Source of the DNA: Candidatus Sulfotelmatobacter sp.
GTDB lineage: Bacteria > Acidobacteriota > Terriglobia > Terriglobales > Acidobacteriaceae
Assembly (NCBI GenBank): GCA_030039165.1
Contig: JASHQM010000191.1
Coordinates: 1 to 58,544 of the forward strand
Length of the DNA stretch: 58,544 bases
Direction of reading: 5' to 3'
The translations under genes were made by a program, and so were the position numbers. The notes beneath the pieces are model-generated. The model searched no databases, was not told where the DNA came from, and saw only the letters and a program-made list of their open reading frames with translations. Shown here in pieces: positions 36,153 through 48,252 of the stretch. Each line of letters begins with the position of its first letter. Position 1 is the stretch's first letter.

Positions 36153-38013
36153 TCGTTAATAGTGTTCTTGCCTCCCACAACTCGGGAAAGAATTTTTTGT
36201 CGAGCGTGAGCTTCAGATAAGAAGCTCCCGCGCTGCCACCGGTGCCCATGCGGAAACCGATGATGCGCTCAACCAGTTGAATGTGGCGCAGACGCCAGCT
36301 CACCACTAGCTCATCAAACTCGGTCAAGCGTTCGCAAACATCGATCCAGTCGCGGTGATGGCGCTCGTCCTTATACAGTTCATGGATTGCATGGGCGCGA
36401 GCATCGAACAATTCCTTTTCACTTGCGTCCGGCTTCGCTGGGGCGAGCTTTCCGATCGCCCGCAACGCACCGAAAAAAACGTCGCGCAAGGAGGGTTCCT
36501 CAAGACGACGCTTGAGGCTCGCGTAAGCTTCCGGCGTGGGTTTGTGATAGCGCAGCATTCTCTCGTCCTTCAAACCGCACAAGAATTCGATTTCACGAAA
36601 CTGCTCGGATTGAAATCCGCTGGCCGGCTCCAGCAATCCGCGAAAGGCGAGAAAATGCGTGGGGAGCATAGTTTCCAGAATCGTGAATTGCTCGACGAGG
36701 ACGCGCATAATCTCGGTGCAGCGGCGAAGCAGGCGCGCCGCCTCATAGGCTTCATCCCGTGATTGCGGCGCCGCGCCTGCCATTCGCAAATTCACAACTA
36801 CGGCGTCGAGATCGTGCAGCAGCTCCTTAAACCACAGTTCGTAAGTCTGGTGCACGATGATGAACAGCAACTCGTCGTGATGAGTTGGCACCGATCGCGG
36901 ATGCTGCAAGTCGAGCAACTCGGGAACTTTCAGATATGAGCTGTACGTGAGCTGGCCTGACTGGGCAAGAGCGGGAGAAGCCATGACCTGGGACTGTGCG
37001 CTTGCGGGCTCGGCCGGCGAGACCTGAAGTCCCAGAAAGCAAAGCGCATTTGCGCCCATGAGCCTGGCTTTGGTTTCTTGCGGAAAGTTGCTTTGGCGAA
37101 TAAGCGAGCCGACTCTTTCTTCGCCGAGCGGGAAGGGGTAATCGGAGCCGAGCATCACGCGTTCGGCTCCTATGGTTCCGACCAGAAATTGCAACGCTCG
37201 CTGATCGAACACGGCGGAATCGGTGCTGAAACGATTCAGGTAGTGGCTGGGCGGGTGCTCACACTCTCCTCTCGCGAGGGGGTGATGATGCCATGCATTT
37301 TCAAGCCTTCCGAGAAGATACGCAAAACTGCCGCCACCGTGAGCGAAGCAGATTCGCAAGGACTGAGGTAGGCGGTCGAAGGCGCCGCTCAGAATAAGAG
37401 CGACGACGGAAAGCTGCGTCTCGGCAGGCATGCCGACGGTCCAGGGCATCATGTATTTCGGCATGCGGTCCATCCCGAACATGTCCCAGGGATGAACCAG
37501 CACGGAGGCGCTTTCGTCGGCGCAATGATGAAGAAAGGTGACAACTTCGGCATCGTCGAGATTCTTGAGGCCAACATGGTTGCCAATTTGTACGCCGAGG
37601 TGCCCAGCCTTCATGCAACGGCTGAGTTCTTTACAGGCTGCGTCAACATTCTGCAACGGCACCTGGCAGAATGCTCTTAGACGGCCTTTGCCGCGGCTGC
37701 AAATCTCAAGGGCTGCGTCGTTGCACACTTGGGCGCAATCAAGTGCCTGTTCAGCGGGCCGCTCATAGGCAAACAAGACCGGCGTGGCCGAAATTACCTG
37801 CAGGTCGATGCCGTCGCGATCCATCTCTTCTACACGAACTTCCGGATCCCAGCAGGCCGAATAAATGTGGCGGAAGAATTTGTCGCCGACCATGATGTCG
37901 GCTTTGCCCGGCTCGGTGTGCTTGATCGAAGGCCAGCCCGGTGTGCCGAAGCGGGCTGCGAGGTCGGGCCATTGCTCGGGGAAAAAATGGTTGTGGATGT
38001 CGATGACCTGCAT
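36148..38013 (-). CDS. nbaD-kynA: Fusion of ACMS decarboxylase (N-terminal) and tryptophan 2,3-dioxygenase (C-terminal)
   Basis: One 621-aa open frame. Residues 1 to about 330 are a complete ACMSD (amidohydrolase): metal HxH in IDIHNHFFP, HPWDMFGMD, the catalytic-side LRICFAHGGG, and VMLGSDYPFPLG. A Pro/Ala/Ser/Gln linker (about 330-355) leads into a complete haem tryptophan dioxygenase: QLTYSSYLKVPELL, distal His in IVHQTYELWFKEL, REIEFLCGLKDERML, proximal His in SWRLRHIQLVERI, and GTGGSAGASYLK. TDO makes the first pathway intermediate and ACMSD acts several steps later. The start ATG 38013 follows the HAO stop by two bases. An internal ATG at 36984 has no ribosome site. Confidence 0.92.
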   Translation of the reverse strand: MQVIDIHNHFFPEQWPDLAARFGTPGWPSIKHTEPGKADIMVGDKFFRHIYSACWDPEVRVEEMDRDGIDLQVISATPVLFAYERPAEQALDCAQVCNDAALEICSRGKGRLRAFCQVPLQNVDAACKELSRCMKAGHLGVQIGNHVGLKNLDDAEVVTFLHHCADESASVLVHPWDMFGMDRMPKYMMPWTVGMPAETQLSVVALILSGAFDRLPQSLRICFAHGGGSFAYLLGRLENAWHHHPLARGECEHPPSHYLNRFSTDSAVFDQRALQFLVGTIGAERVMLGSDYPFPLGEERVGSLIRQSNFPQETKARLMGANALCFLGLQVSPAEPASAQSQVMASPALAQSGQLTYSSYLKVPELLDLQHPRSVPTHHDELLFIIVHQTYELWFKELLHDLDAVVVNLRMAGAAPQSRDEAYEAARLLRRCTEIMRVLVEQFTILETMLPTHFLAFRGLLEPASGFQSEQFREIEFLCGLKDERMLRYHKPTPEAYASLKRRLEEPSLRDVFFGALRAIGKLAPAKPDASEKELFDARAHAIHELYKDERHHRDWIDVCERLTEFDELVVSWRLRHIQLVERIIGFRMGTGGSAGASYLKLTLDKKFFPELWEARTLLTS

Positions 38014-38015
38014 GA

Positions 38016-38980
<965 letters not shown>

Positions 38981-39012
38981 TTCAGTTCCGAGCGCCTTCC
39001 GTGTTCGAAGAT

Positions 39013-40467
39013 TCACAGGCGAATGCAAATATTGTTCAGTTCCGAATAAAAGTTCAGCGAATGTATTCCGCCCTCGCGGCCGATGCCGGAAAGTCCCACG
39101 CCTCCGAACGGCGTCCGTAGATCGCGAAGAAACCAGCAGTTTACCCAGGTGATGCCCACAGTCATCTGTTGCGCGACGCGGTGGCCGCGTTTCAAGTCGG
39201 TCGTCCAAATGGATGCGGCCAAGCCGTAGTTCGTGTCGTTCGCCATGGCGACGGCTTCCTCTTCCGAATCAAATGGCGCGATGTGGCAGACGGGACCAAA
39301 AATTTCTTCTTTCACGCAGCGGGCCGATTCACGCAGACCAGTGTAAATCGTGGGCTGAATATAGAAGCCGTGATCGCGCTTATCGCCGAATTGCGGAACC
39401 CCGCCACCAGTGACGACGGTTGCTCCTTCTTCCTTTGCCAGCTTGTAGTAGGAAAGAACCTTCACGCGATGTTGAGCCGAGATGAGCGGGCCGAGATTGG
39501 TTTTTTCGTCATTTGGCCAGCCCGGGTTCAGGCTTTCGGCTCGACCCTTTAGCGCTTCTATGAACTGGCTGAAAATCTTGCGCTCCACATAAACCCTCTC
39601 GGCACACAAGCAGACCTGGCCGGTATTCAGAAATACTGCGTCTGACAAGCCTTTTACCGCGTCGTCGAGATTGCAGTCGGCGAAGACGAGGGCAGCATTC
39701 TTACCGCCCAGTTCGAACGAGACCGGCTTCACGGTGGGCGCGGCCGCTTTCATAATGGCCGCGCCGGTTTTCGACTCGCCGGTAAAAGTGATCGCATTTA
39801 CGTCGGGATGCTGCGTCAAGAACTCGCCTGCCGATCCGGGGCCGAAACCATGGACAACGTTGTAAACGCCGCGCGGGATGCCGGCCTCCTCCATTGCTTC
39901 AGCCAAAATCGTTGCCGTGGCGGGAGTTTCTTCGGATGGCTTTACGACTACCGTGTTTCCAGACGCCAGAGCTGGCGCAACTTTCCAAGTGAGCAGGAGC
40001 AGAGGCAGATTCCACGGTGTAATCACGCCAATGACACCAAGAGGCTTGCGCACCGCGTAGTTCAGAGCCTGGACACCATCGGGAGTTTCTGTCTGGAAGG
40101 ATTCGAGCCCGGCGATTTTGATCAAGTCGGCAAAGACGCGAAAATTCACCGCGGCGCGTGGGACGTCGAGCCGCGACGCCAACCAGACAGGCTTGCCGGT
40201 ATCGGCAACTTCGGCGTGGACGAAGCAATCGAATCGCTTTTCGATCGCGTCCGCGAGCGAGTGCAATCGTGCAGCGCGCTCGCGAATTCCGAGACGGCCC
40301 CATTCTCCATGCAGAGCTTGGCGCGCGGCGTGAACAGCTTCATCCACTTGAGCTGCGTCAGCCTCGGCGACGTGTGCAATCGTTGAACCGTCGGCGGGAT
40401 TTATATCAGCAAAGCCGCGCTTTCCGGGCACGAAGCGGCCGTCGATGTAATTCTGAAATAGTTTCAC
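39013..40467 (-). CDS. nbaE: 2-aminomuconic-6-semialdehyde dehydrogenase (ALDH)
   Basis: 484-aa aldehyde dehydrogenase. NAD-binding [13 protein letters not shown], the catalytic-base region FELGGKNAA and the catalytic Cys in [12 protein letters not shown] are intact. Of the ALDH subfamilies, the muconic-semialdehyde type fits best, and the operon context settles it. The start is GTG 40467; there is no ATG near the conserved N-terminus [11 protein letters not shown]. It is the first gene of the operon, 55 bp downstream of rmlD on the same strand. Confidence 0.9.
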   Translation of the reverse strand: MKLFQNYIDGRFVPGKRGFADINPADGSTIAHVAEADAAQVDEAVHAARQALHGEWGRLGIRERAARLHSLADAIEKRFDCFVHAEVADTGKPVWLASRLDVPRAAVNFRVFADLIKIAGLESFQTETPDGVQALNYAVRKPLGVIGVITPWNLPLLLLTWKVAPALASGNTVVVKPSEETPATATILAEAMEEAGIPRGVYNVVHGFGPGSAGEFLTQHPDVNAITFTGESKTGAAIMKAAAPTVKPVSFELGGKNAALVFADCNLDDAVKGLSDAVFLNTGQVCLCAERVYVERKIFSQFIEALKGRAESLNPGWPNDEKTNLGPLISAQHRVKVLSYYKLAKEEGATVVTGGGVPQFGDKRDHGFYIQPTIYTGLRESARCVKEEIFGPVCHIAPFDSEEEAVAMANDTNYGLAASIWTTDLKRGHRVAQQMTVGITWVNCWFLRDLRTPFGGVGLSGIGREGGIHSLNFYSELNNICIRL

Positions 40468-40522
40468 GGATTCCGGGCAGGCCCTGGCAATCGTAGCAGG
40501 AGAGGCAAAGGCGAGCAATTGC

Positions 40523-41368
40523 TCACGTGGCAGGCAGCCGCTCGTGGAAGTAGCGCTGGAATGCGTCTTGCCAGGGGGGCATCTGGATGCCGAATTTGTG
40601 CAAAGAAGCTGGCGACAAGACGGAATACCCGGGCCGCGGCGCGGGCCGAGCCATCTGCACACTGCTGACCGGCTTCACGGTTGTAGGCAATCCTGCGCTC
40701 TTTATGATTTCACGGGCAAATTCGAACCACGTGCAGTCGCCGGAGTTGGTGATATGCACGATCCCGCTGGCGTTCTTGCGGCACAGCTGAACGATTGCCC
40801 GCGCCAGATCGACAGAATAGGTCGGGCAACCGCGCTGATCGTTGACCACGTCGAGGGAAGGACGCGTGGCGGCCAGCTTCAGAATCGTGTCGGGGAAGCA
40901 TTTGCCGCCGGTTCCGAACAGCCATGATGTTCTCGCGATGCAGCACTCCGGTATGAGCTCGAGCAGTCTGATTTCCGCTTCTGTCTTGGTTTGTCCGTAA
41001 ACGCTTTGTGGGTTAAGCGCGTCTTGCGTTTCGTAGGGAGTCGCATTCTTTCCGTCGAAAACGTAGTCGCTGCTGAAGAAAAGAAGATGCGCTCCAGCTT
41101 CTTTTGCGGCTTTTGCCACGTTTACCGCACCGTCACGATTCACCGCAAAGGCAAGGTCGCGATTGCTTTCGCAGCCGTCAACGTCGGTATAAGCGGCGGC
41201 AAGAACGATCCATTCTGGTTTTGTGTTGCGCACAATCTGTTGCACGCGAACTGCATCGCGAATGTCGGCATCGCGCGAACTGATTCCGATCACGTCGTCA
41301 CTGCCCCATTTTTCGCGCATCAGCGCTTTGCCGAGCAAGCCACTGGCGCCGAAAATCGTCACTCTCAT
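40523..41368 (-). CDS. rmlD: dTDP-4-dehydrorhamnose reductase
   Basis: 281-aa SDR-fold reductase that makes dTDP-L-rhamnose in the last step. The N-terminal NADPH motif is FGASGLLGKA. The SDR catalytic YGQTKTEAE follows, and SSDYVFDG is typical of RmlD. Fourth gene of a B-A-C-D order. Confidence 0.94.
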   Translation of the reverse strand: MRVTIFGASGLLGKALMREKWGSDDVIGISSRDADIRDAVRVQQIVRNTKPEWIVLAAAYTDVDGCESNRDLAFAVNRDGAVNVAKAAKEAGAHLLFFSSDYVFDGKNATPYETQDALNPQSVYGQTKTEAEIRLLELIPECCIARTSWLFGTGGKCFPDTILKLAATRPSLDVVNDQRGCPTYSVDLARAIVQLCRKNASGIVHITNSGDCTWFEFAREIIKSAGLPTTVKPVSSVQMARPAPRPGYSVLSPASLHKFGIQMPPWQDAFQRYFHERLPAT

Positions 41369-41373
41369 GGGAT

Positions 41374-41955
41374 CTATTCGAAGGTTTCCGCGTCGCGTAG
41401 CGTCCGGCCGCGGCGATCTTTGTCCGATATAACCGGCTCGCTATCAAGTTGCCACTCGATTTTGAGATCGGAATCGTTCCAGGCGAGAGTTCGCTCGTGT
41501 TCGGGAGCATAAAAGTCGGTCGCTTTGTAAAGCACGTGTGCAGTTTCAGAGAGCACTCGGAACCCGTGAGCAAAGCCGATCGGAATCCACAGCATCCGTT
41601 TATTCTCACCAGAAAGCCGAACAGCTTCCCAGCGGCCGAAAGTTAAAGAGCTACGGCGCAGATCGACCGCGACGTCAAGAATTTCACCAATCGCAGCGCG
41701 CACAAGTTTTCCCTGGGGACGCTTGATTTGATAGTGCAATCCGCGCAAGACGTTTCGGATGGAGCAGGAGTGATTATCCTGAACGAACTGTCCGACGATG
41801 CCCAGGTCTGCCATTACCTGGCGGTTATAGCTTTCCAGGAAGAATCCGCGCTCGTCGCTGAAGACGCGGGGTTCGAGAATCAGTACTCCCGGCAACGAAG
41901 TGGGGATTTCCTTGATCGCATCCATGGCAGAACGAATCACAGCAACTGCATTCAT
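41374..41955 (-). CDS. rmlC: dTDP-4-dehydrorhamnose 3,5-epimerase
   Basis: 193-aa cupin epimerase. FSDERGFFLESYN, DNHSCSIRNVLRGLHYQ and the catalytic His/Tyr region IPIGFAHGFRVL are intact. The ATG at 41955 shares one base with the rmlA stop (TGATG), so the two are translationally coupled. A second start at 41922 is possible. Confidence 0.94.
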   Translation of the reverse strand: MNAVAVIRSAMDAIKEIPTSLPGVLILEPRVFSDERGFFLESYNRQVMADLGIVGQFVQDNHSCSIRNVLRGLHYQIKRPQGKLVRAAIGEILDVAVDLRRSSLTFGRWEAVRLSGENKRMLWIPIGFAHGFRVLSETAHVLYKATDFYAPEHERTLAWNDSDLKIEWQLDSEPVISDKDRRGRTLRDAETFE

Positions 41956-42854
41956 CAGAATACCTTCTCCCGCAATAATTGCAGCAAATATGAGCCGTAA
42001 CTGTTGTTCTTCATCGATGCGCTGATTTTTTCCACCTGCGCGGCTGTGATGTAGCCGGAGCGCAGAGCAATTTCTTCAGGACACGCTACCATGAGTCCCT
42101 GGCGCTTTTCGATGGCCTGAATATAGAGCGAGGCCTCCATCAGGGATTCGTGAGTTCCCGTGTCGAGCCATGCCATGCCACGTCCCATGACGACGACTTC
42201 GAGCTGCCCGCGATCGAGATAGGCTTTGTTTACGTCAGTAATTTCCAGTTCGCCGCGCGCGCTGGGCTTCAACGATTTGGCAATCGCAACCACCTGATTG
42301 TCGTAGAAATAAAGACCCGTGACGGCATAGCGCGACTTCGGTTTTGCGGGTTTTTCCTCGATGCTGAGAGCCCGCCCGTTGCCGTCGAATTCAACCACTC
42401 CATAGCGTTCCGGATCGTGAACGGGATAGGCGAAGACACGTGCGCCGGCGGTCCTGGCTGCCGCTTCGCGGAGATCCTTGGCCAGGTCGTGACCGTAAAA
42501 GATGTTATCGCCGAGGACCAAGGCGCAAGAGCTGCCGGCGAGAAATTGTTCACCCAGCAGGAATGCCTGCGCGATTCCTTCCGGGCGGGGTTGAACCTTA
42601 TATTGCAGCCGAATACCAAACTGGCTTCCGTCGCCCAACAGAGTTTGAAAATTGCGCTCGTCGCCGGGTGCGGTGATGACGAGAATGTCTCGGATGCCCG
42701 CCAGCATCAGCGTACAGAGCGGGTAGTAAATCATTGGCTTGTTGTAAACGGGAAGCAGACTCTTGCCCATGGCATGAGTCACGGGATAGAGGCGAGTGCC
42801 TGAGCCTCCTGCAAGAATGATTCCCTTGCACGCTGTCTTCAAGGATTTCGTCAT
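41955..42854 (-). CDS. rmlA: Glucose-1-phosphate thymidylyltransferase
   Basis: 299 aa. The nucleotidyltransferase signature [20 protein letters not shown] at the N-terminus, KPMIYYPL, and the metal Asp in [10 protein letters not shown] are present. It makes dTDP-glucose, the entry point of the rhamnose pathway. Length and motifs are typical. Confidence 0.96.
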   Translation of the reverse strand: MTKSLKTACKGIILAGGSGTRLYPVTHAMGKSLLPVYNKPMIYYPLCTLMLAGIRDILVITAPGDERNFQTLLGDGSQFGIRLQYKVQPRPEGIAQAFLLGEQFLAGSSCALVLGDNIFYGHDLAKDLREAAARTAGARVFAYPVHDPERYGVVEFDGNGRALSIEEKPAKPKSRYAVTGLYFYDNQVVAIAKSLKPSARGELEITDVNKAYLDRGQLEVVVMGRGMAWLDTGTHESLMEASLYIQAIEKRQGLMVACPEEIALRSGYITAAQVEKISASMKNNSYGSYLLQLLREKVF

Positions 42855-42894
42855 ACTTTGATCGACTTGAACGGCATCGTTTTGACCTCACAGA

Positions 42895-43959
42895 TCAAGG
42901 CGCATAGTGGGTTGCAATCCAATCCCGGTAAGCGCCGCTGGTAACGTCGCGAACCCAGTCCTCGTTCTCCAGATACCAACGCACAGTCTTGCGCAGGCCG
43001 CTAACAAATGTTTCGCGCGGATGCCAGCCAAGTTCGCGTTGGATCTTACTTGCATTCATAGCATAACGGCGGTCGTGGCCGGGACGGTCCTTGACGAACG
43101 TAATCAGGCTGCGGCGCGGCGCCGCTGCGCGGCCCGCTACTTCATCGACGATGTCGCAAATCGTCTGCACGATATCGATATTGCGCTGCTCGTTGCATCC
43201 GCCAATGTTATAGGTCTCACCGGATTTTCCCCGCGCGAGCACGGCCGCGATCGCTTCGCAATGATCCTCGACGTAAAGCCAGTCGCGAACGTTCTGCCCG
43301 TCGCCATAGACGGGAAGCGGCTTGCCATCGCGGGCGTTGAGGATCATCAGCGGAATCAATTTTTCGGGAAACTGGAATCGCCCGTAGTTGTTGGAGCAGT
43401 TGGTGGTGACAGCGGGCAATCCGTAAGTGTGGTGGTAGGCGCGGACGAAATGATCGGAAGCGGCTTTCGAGGCGGCGTAGGGGCTGTTGGGAGCGTAGGC
43501 AGTTGTTTCTGAGAAAGCCGGGTCGGTGGGACCGAGCGAGCCGTACACTTCGTCGGTAGAAACGTGCAGAAAACGGAAATTGGATTTATCCGGCTCGGGC
43601 AATTCCGCCCAATACGCTCGGGCTTCTTCGAGCAGTGCGAAGGTTCCATCGACGTTGGTTCGAAGAAAATCATCCGGTCCGCGAATGGAACGGTCAACAT
43701 GGCTCTCTGCGGCAAAGTGCACAACGGCCCGCGGCTGGCGGCGTTCGAACAGATCGCGCACCAAAGCACGGTCGGCGATGTCGCCATGGACAAACTCGTA
43801 ACGCGGCTCGCGGGTGACGGTTTGCAGATTGCGGAGATTGCCGGCGTAGGTAAGTTTGTCGAGATTAATAATCGAGGAGGAGCCGCGCCCCAGAAGCTGG
43901 AGGATGAAATTGGACCCGATGAAGCCTGCGCCGCCTGTGATCAGGATAGTATCTTGCAT
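42895..43959 (-). CDS. rmlB: dTDP-glucose 4,6-dehydratase
   Basis: 354-aa extended SDR. NAD motif [10 protein letters not shown], the [17 protein letters not shown] segment (HVSTDEVYG), and the catalytic Tyr/Lys in [11 protein letters not shown] are present. First gene of the operon; divergent from the formate dehydrogenase genes. Confidence 0.96.
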   Translation of the reverse strand: MQDTILITGGAGFIGSNFILQLLGRGSSSIINLDKLTYAGNLRNLQTVTREPRYEFVHGDIADRALVRDLFERRQPRAVVHFAAESHVDRSIRGPDDFLRTNVDGTFALLEEARAYWAELPEPDKSNFRFLHVSTDEVYGSLGPTDPAFSETTAYAPNSPYAASKAASDHFVRAYHHTYGLPAVTTNCSNNYGRFQFPEKLIPLMILNARDGKPLPVYGDGQNVRDWLYVEDHCEAIAAVLARGKSGETYNIGGCNEQRNIDIVQTICDIVDEVAGRAAAPRRSLITFVKDRPGHDRRYAMNASKIQRELGWHPRETFVSGLRKTVRWYLENEDWVRDVTSGAYRDWIATHYAP

Positions 43960-44267
43960 TTCGCCGACTTGGAACGGGACGTGTAGAGTGCCGTGGTTAC
44001 TCCGCCCGCCAGAATCCCATTGTAAATAAAAGCGAGGAAATTCGGCCCACCGCAGGTCGGGTCAGAAAACTAGAGTAGTGAGTCAACTCGAAGGATCGGC
44101 TGCGCGGGTTTACATCAATTGCCCTATAGACAGAGACATTCGACTTTGCCGAAGATCGAAGAAATCGCCAGGGTCTTGGAGGATGAGTGCGAAAGCTGTA
44201 ACTTATGAGTGAGTTCGAAAGATGTCGGTCTCGGATCATCCGAAGCTAACAGTCTGAAGGCAATTTT
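43960..44267. other. Divergent promoter region between rmlB and the formate dehydrogenase operon
   Basis: 308 bp with no supported ORF. A GAAGG ribosome site lies seven bases before the fdh ATG. No clear operator palindrome or promoter consensus could be picked out by eye. Confidence 0.5.
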
Positions 44268-47200
44268 ATGATCGGAAAGCTTCTCTCCCGCTGGCCCTTA
44301 ATTCAGCAACTCCAACATGGAACCGACGGAACAGGCATTGAGGCGATGACCGAACGCACGCGGAATCTGCGCCCCAAGACTGACGGGGCAAGCGTGACGC
44401 GATCCATTTGCCCATATTGCGGAGTTGGATGTGGGCAACTGGTTTATCACAGGCACGGGAAACTGGTCTCCATCGAAGGCGATCCAGCATCACCCATCTC
44501 GCGCGGTCACCTGTGCCCCAAGGGCGCCGACACTTATGAATTACACACCCACCCGGGAAGATTGAAGACTGTCAAATACCGTGCTCCGTACTCCCGTGGC
44601 TGGCAGAAAATTCCGCTGGACGAGGCGATGGACATGGTCGCCAAACGCGTCTGGGAAACACGCGAGCGAAGCTTTCAGGAATCGCGCGATGGCCAATCTC
44701 TGATGCAGACCACGGCGCTTGCTCATCTCGGCGGTGCGACGCTCGACATTGAAGAGAACTACCTGATCAAAAAACTCTTCACCGCTGGACTTGGAATGGT
44801 GTGCCTGAGCAATCAGGCACGGATATGACACAGCTCAACTGTGCCCGGTCTGGGCACATCACTCGGGCGCGGCGGAGCTACGACTGCACAACAAGACCTC
44901 AGCAATGCCGACGCCATTTTGATCATGGGCTCTTCGATGGCTGAGAACCATCCTGTGGGTTTTCAATGGGTGATGGAGGCTCGGGAAAAGGGAGCAACGA
45001 TCGTTCATGTCGACCCGCGGTATACGCGAACTTCCGCAATGGCCGATGTGTGGGTACCGCTGCGCGCGGGCAGCGACATTATTTTCCTGGGCGCGCTGGT
45101 TCACTACGTTCTCGAAAACGGCAAAGAATTTCGCGACTACGTAGTCAATTACACCAACGCACCGACGGTCCTGCGCGAGGACTTCCGTGACACTGAGGAT
45201 CTCGATGGATTTTTCTCGGGCTGGAATGAAGAGGAGAAGAGATACGATCCGGAGTCGTGGCTCTACGCCGGTGCGCCCTCGAAGAAATCAAAGAAAGGTG
45301 CTGGTAGTGTCCCGGGACATTCAAAAGCGGGCGGCGGGCATGGCAAAGACCGCGGCGGTGAAGCTCAGGACGCAACCCAGTATGAGTCCGATCTCACTCT
45401 CGAACATCCGCGGTGCGTGTATCAAGTGCTCAAACGCCATTTCTCGCGCTATACCCCGGAAATGGTGGAACGATTCTGCGGTGTTCCGCGAGATCTGTTT
45501 TTGAAAGTGGCGGAGATTTTCTCTTCCGCCTCAGGGCCGGAAAAAACGGCGGCGATTTGCTATGCGGTTGGCTGGACGCAGCACTCCAAGGGAGTGCAAA
45601 TCATTCGCACGGCTGCGATTCTTCAATTGCTTCTGGGAAATATCGGGAGACCCGGCGGGGGAATTCTGGCCTTGCGCGGCCACGCTTCGATTCAGGGTTC
45701 CACTGACATTCCAACTCTCTACGACATCCTGCCCGGCTATCTGCCGATGCCTTTTTTCGGCGATGACTCGCGCACACTCAGTGCCTATGTGAAGAAGCAC
45801 AGCACTCGAACTGGCCTGTGGTCGGGGTTCGACAACTACTTTATCAGCCTGATGAAGGCTTACTACGGCGATGGCGCCACTCAGGAGAACGAATGGGGCT
45901 TCCACTGGCTGCCGCGGGTTACAGGCGATCACTCGCATTTTGGCTATTGGCTTGATATGGCCGACGGCAAACTCGATGGCTTGTTTGTCATGGGGCAGAA
46001 CCCTGCCGTAGGCGCTTCCAACGGGCGCCTCGAGCGTAAGGCATTGGCCAAGCTGAAATGGCTGGTGGTACGCGACATGGTGGAAACGGAGACGGCTTCG
46101 TTCTGGTATGGCTCGCCGGAAGTCGAACGCGGGGAGCTTTCGCCAGAATCGATTGCCACCGAAGTTTTCCTGTTTCCTGCCGCGGGCACTGCGGAAAAAT
46201 CGGGAACCTTCACGAACACGCAGCGGCTTCTGCAGCATCGCGAGAAAGCCGTCGATCCTCCGGGTGATGCACGCAGCGAAACATGGTTCGTGGTTCATCT
46301 CGGCCGGCGACTGAAAGCGATGGCGCAGCACAAGCACGATTCGCGAAACGATGGTCTTCGAGCGCTCACGTGGGATTACACGACGGAGGGTGCACTGGCC
46401 GAACCCCGAGCCGAAGAGGTTTTACAGGAAATCAACGGCTGGTCGTTACCCGATCATCAACAGTTGGCGCGTATCAAGGATTTGAAGAACGACGGATCTA
46501 CTGCGTGCGGAGCATGGATTTACTGCGGTGTATATCCAGAGAAGAATCGCAACCGCGCCAGTGAACGAGACCCGAAGGATCTACTTGGGCATGGTTGGGG
46601 ATTTTCGTGGCCAAATGACTGCCGCATCATCTACAACCGGGCTTCGGCGCGTCCGGATGGAAAGCCCTGGAGCGAGCGAAAGAAGTTGGTGTGGTGGGAC
46701 GAGGAGGCGCTGGAATGGACGGGGCTCGACAATCCTGATTACGAGAAAAACACGCCACCCGACGCACCTGCGGACATTCATCACGGTCATGGTACGGCCG
46801 CCCTCGGGGGCGCGAAGCCATTCACTTTGCATCCGGATGGCGTGGGCTGGTTGTATGTCGCCAGCGGTCTCAAAGACGGCCCGCTCCCCACACATTACGA
46901 GCCTCTGGAATCACTGATTGAAAATCCGCTCTATGATCAGCAGACGAACCCCGCGGCAGACCGAAAGAAACGGCCGGATAACCCGTATGCCGCACCGCAT
47001 GACGCGCGCTTCCCCTACGTCCTCACCACCTACCGGTTGACGGAACACCACACCGCCGGCGGAATGAGCCGTTATCTTTCTCACCTGGCCGAACTCCAGC
47101 CTGAGTTGTTCGCCGAGGTCTCGCCCGAACTGGCGGCACAGGTCGGATTAAAGCACGGCGAATGGGCTACGATCACGACAGCCCGTGCTTTCGTGGAGGC

Positions 47201-47459
47201 GCGCGTCCTAGTGACCTCGCGGATGAGGCCCATGCACATTGCCGGCCGAACGGTTCATCAAGTCGGACTGCCATACCACTGGGGCTATCGAGGTTGTGTG
47301 ACTGGAGATGTTGTGAATGACTTGCTGGTGATCAGCGAAGAGCCGAATGTGCGCATCATGGAGACCAAGGCGCTTATCTGCAATCTCATTCCGGGCCGGC
47401 GCGCACGGGGACAGCACGCGCTGAAGCAGCTCGAGTCGCAGACGGGACCGACCGCATGA
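44268..47459 (+). CDS. fdnG: Selenocysteine formate dehydrogenase, catalytic subunit (UGA read through at 44826)
   Basis: 1063 aa when the in-frame TGA at 44826-44828 is read as selenocysteine 187. The context before it, SNQARI, and the HxP-like start after it match FdnG (SNQARV-Sec-H). The N-terminal [4Fe-4S] motif CPYCGVGC...CPKGAD, the molybdopterin blocks (MGSSMAENHP, VDPRYTRTSA, VGWTQHSKG) and the C-terminal molydopterin-dinucleotide domain are all present. There is no twin-arginine signal: the N-terminus is MIGKLLSRWPLIQQLQ. A SECIS hairpin follows the UGA. The next gene overlaps by ATGA. Confidence 0.94.
44826..44858 (+). other. Selenocysteine UGA with SECIS element
   Basis: TGA 44826-44828, then a stem TGTGCCC (44840-44846) and GGGCACA (44852-44858) with loop GGTCT. 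The 7-bp perfect stem, the GGUCU loop and the 11-base spacing from the UGA match bacterial SelB-binding SECIS hairpins. Confidence 0.93.
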
Positions 47460-48247
47460 GTGTAACCGCATTCCTCACCGATTCGACGTTGTGCATTGGA
47501 TGCAAAGCTTGCGAAGTCGCCTGCAAGGAATGGAATGGCGTTGACGAGGATGGCCTTGAATGGAGTGGATTCTCGTACGACAACACCGGCGCGGTCGGCG
47601 CCTCCACTTGGCGGCACGTAAAATTTGTCGAACAGCCGCCGGCGCCGGGCCTGGGCGGGAATGCCGGAGAATCGGCCTCGTGGACATTTTCTTCTGATGT
47701 CTGCAAGCACTGCGAAGAGGCCGGATGCCTGGAGGCTTGTCCGACGGGATCGATCGTTCGAACAGAATTCGGCGGAGTGTTCATACAACCGGATGTTTGC
47801 AACGGTTGCGGCTATTGCGTGACTTCTTGTCCGTTTGGAGTGGTCGAACGCAATCAGAAAGATGGCCGCGCCTTCAAGTGCACCTTCTGCTATGACCGCC
47901 AGAAAGTTGGCCTAGTTCCGGCGTGTGCGAAGGCATGTCCGACAGAATCGATCAAATTCGGCGAGATTGAAGATCTGCGGGAGAAAGCCAGGAGCCGGTT
48001 GGCAGAATTGCGTCGCAGGGGCATCGAGGATGCAACCATCTACGACCCGAGTGACACCAGCGTTCGAGGCACGCACGCGATGTTCATCGTGCGGGGCGAT
48101 CCCCGAACTTACAATCTGCCGCCTTCTCCGGAGGCGCCAACCAAGTACCTGAAGAAGGCTTGGGCATCATCGGCAGTGGCGGCCGGCCTTCTTCTCGCCG
48201 GCACTCTCGCGGCATTCATTTCTGATGGCAGACGCAACGGCAGATAG
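47456..48247 (+). CDS. fdnH: Formate dehydrogenase iron-sulfur subunit
   Basis: 263 aa electron-transfer subunit with four [4Fe-4S] Cys groups: C13-IGCKAC, C83-KHC...C95P, C115-NGCGYC...C125P, and C142-TFC...C157 to C161P. A single C-terminal membrane helix (about 238-257) anchors it, as in E. coli FdnH. It overlaps the catalytic gene's stop by ATGA. Confidence 0.93.
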   Translation: MSVTAFLTDSTLCIGCKACEVACKEWNGVDEDGLEWSGFSYDNTGAVGASTWRHVKFVEQPPAPGLGGNAGESASWTFSSDVCKHCEEAGCLEACPTGSIVRTEFGGVFIQPDVCNGCGYCVTSCPFGVVERNQKDGRAFKCTFCYDRQKVGLVPACAKACPTESIKFGEIEDLREKARSRLAELRRRGIEDATIYDPSDTSVRGTHAMFIVRGDPRTYNLPPSPEAPTKYLKKAWASSAVAAGLLLAGTLAAFISDGRRNGR

Positions 48248-48252
48248 AAACA

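Noticed and set aside
36984..36984. Separate tryptophan dioxygenase start inside the fusion
   Set aside because: The internal ATG has no Shine-Dalgarno and the linker is in frame with ACMSD, so a fused product is the better reading.
44268..44828. Separate short gene before the large formate dehydrogenase frame
   Set aside because: The break is a selenocysteine UGA at the conserved site with a SECIS hairpin, so it is one gene.
45531..46337. 268-aa minus frame inside the formate dehydrogenase gene
   Set aside because: Antisense shadow of conserved catalytic sequence.
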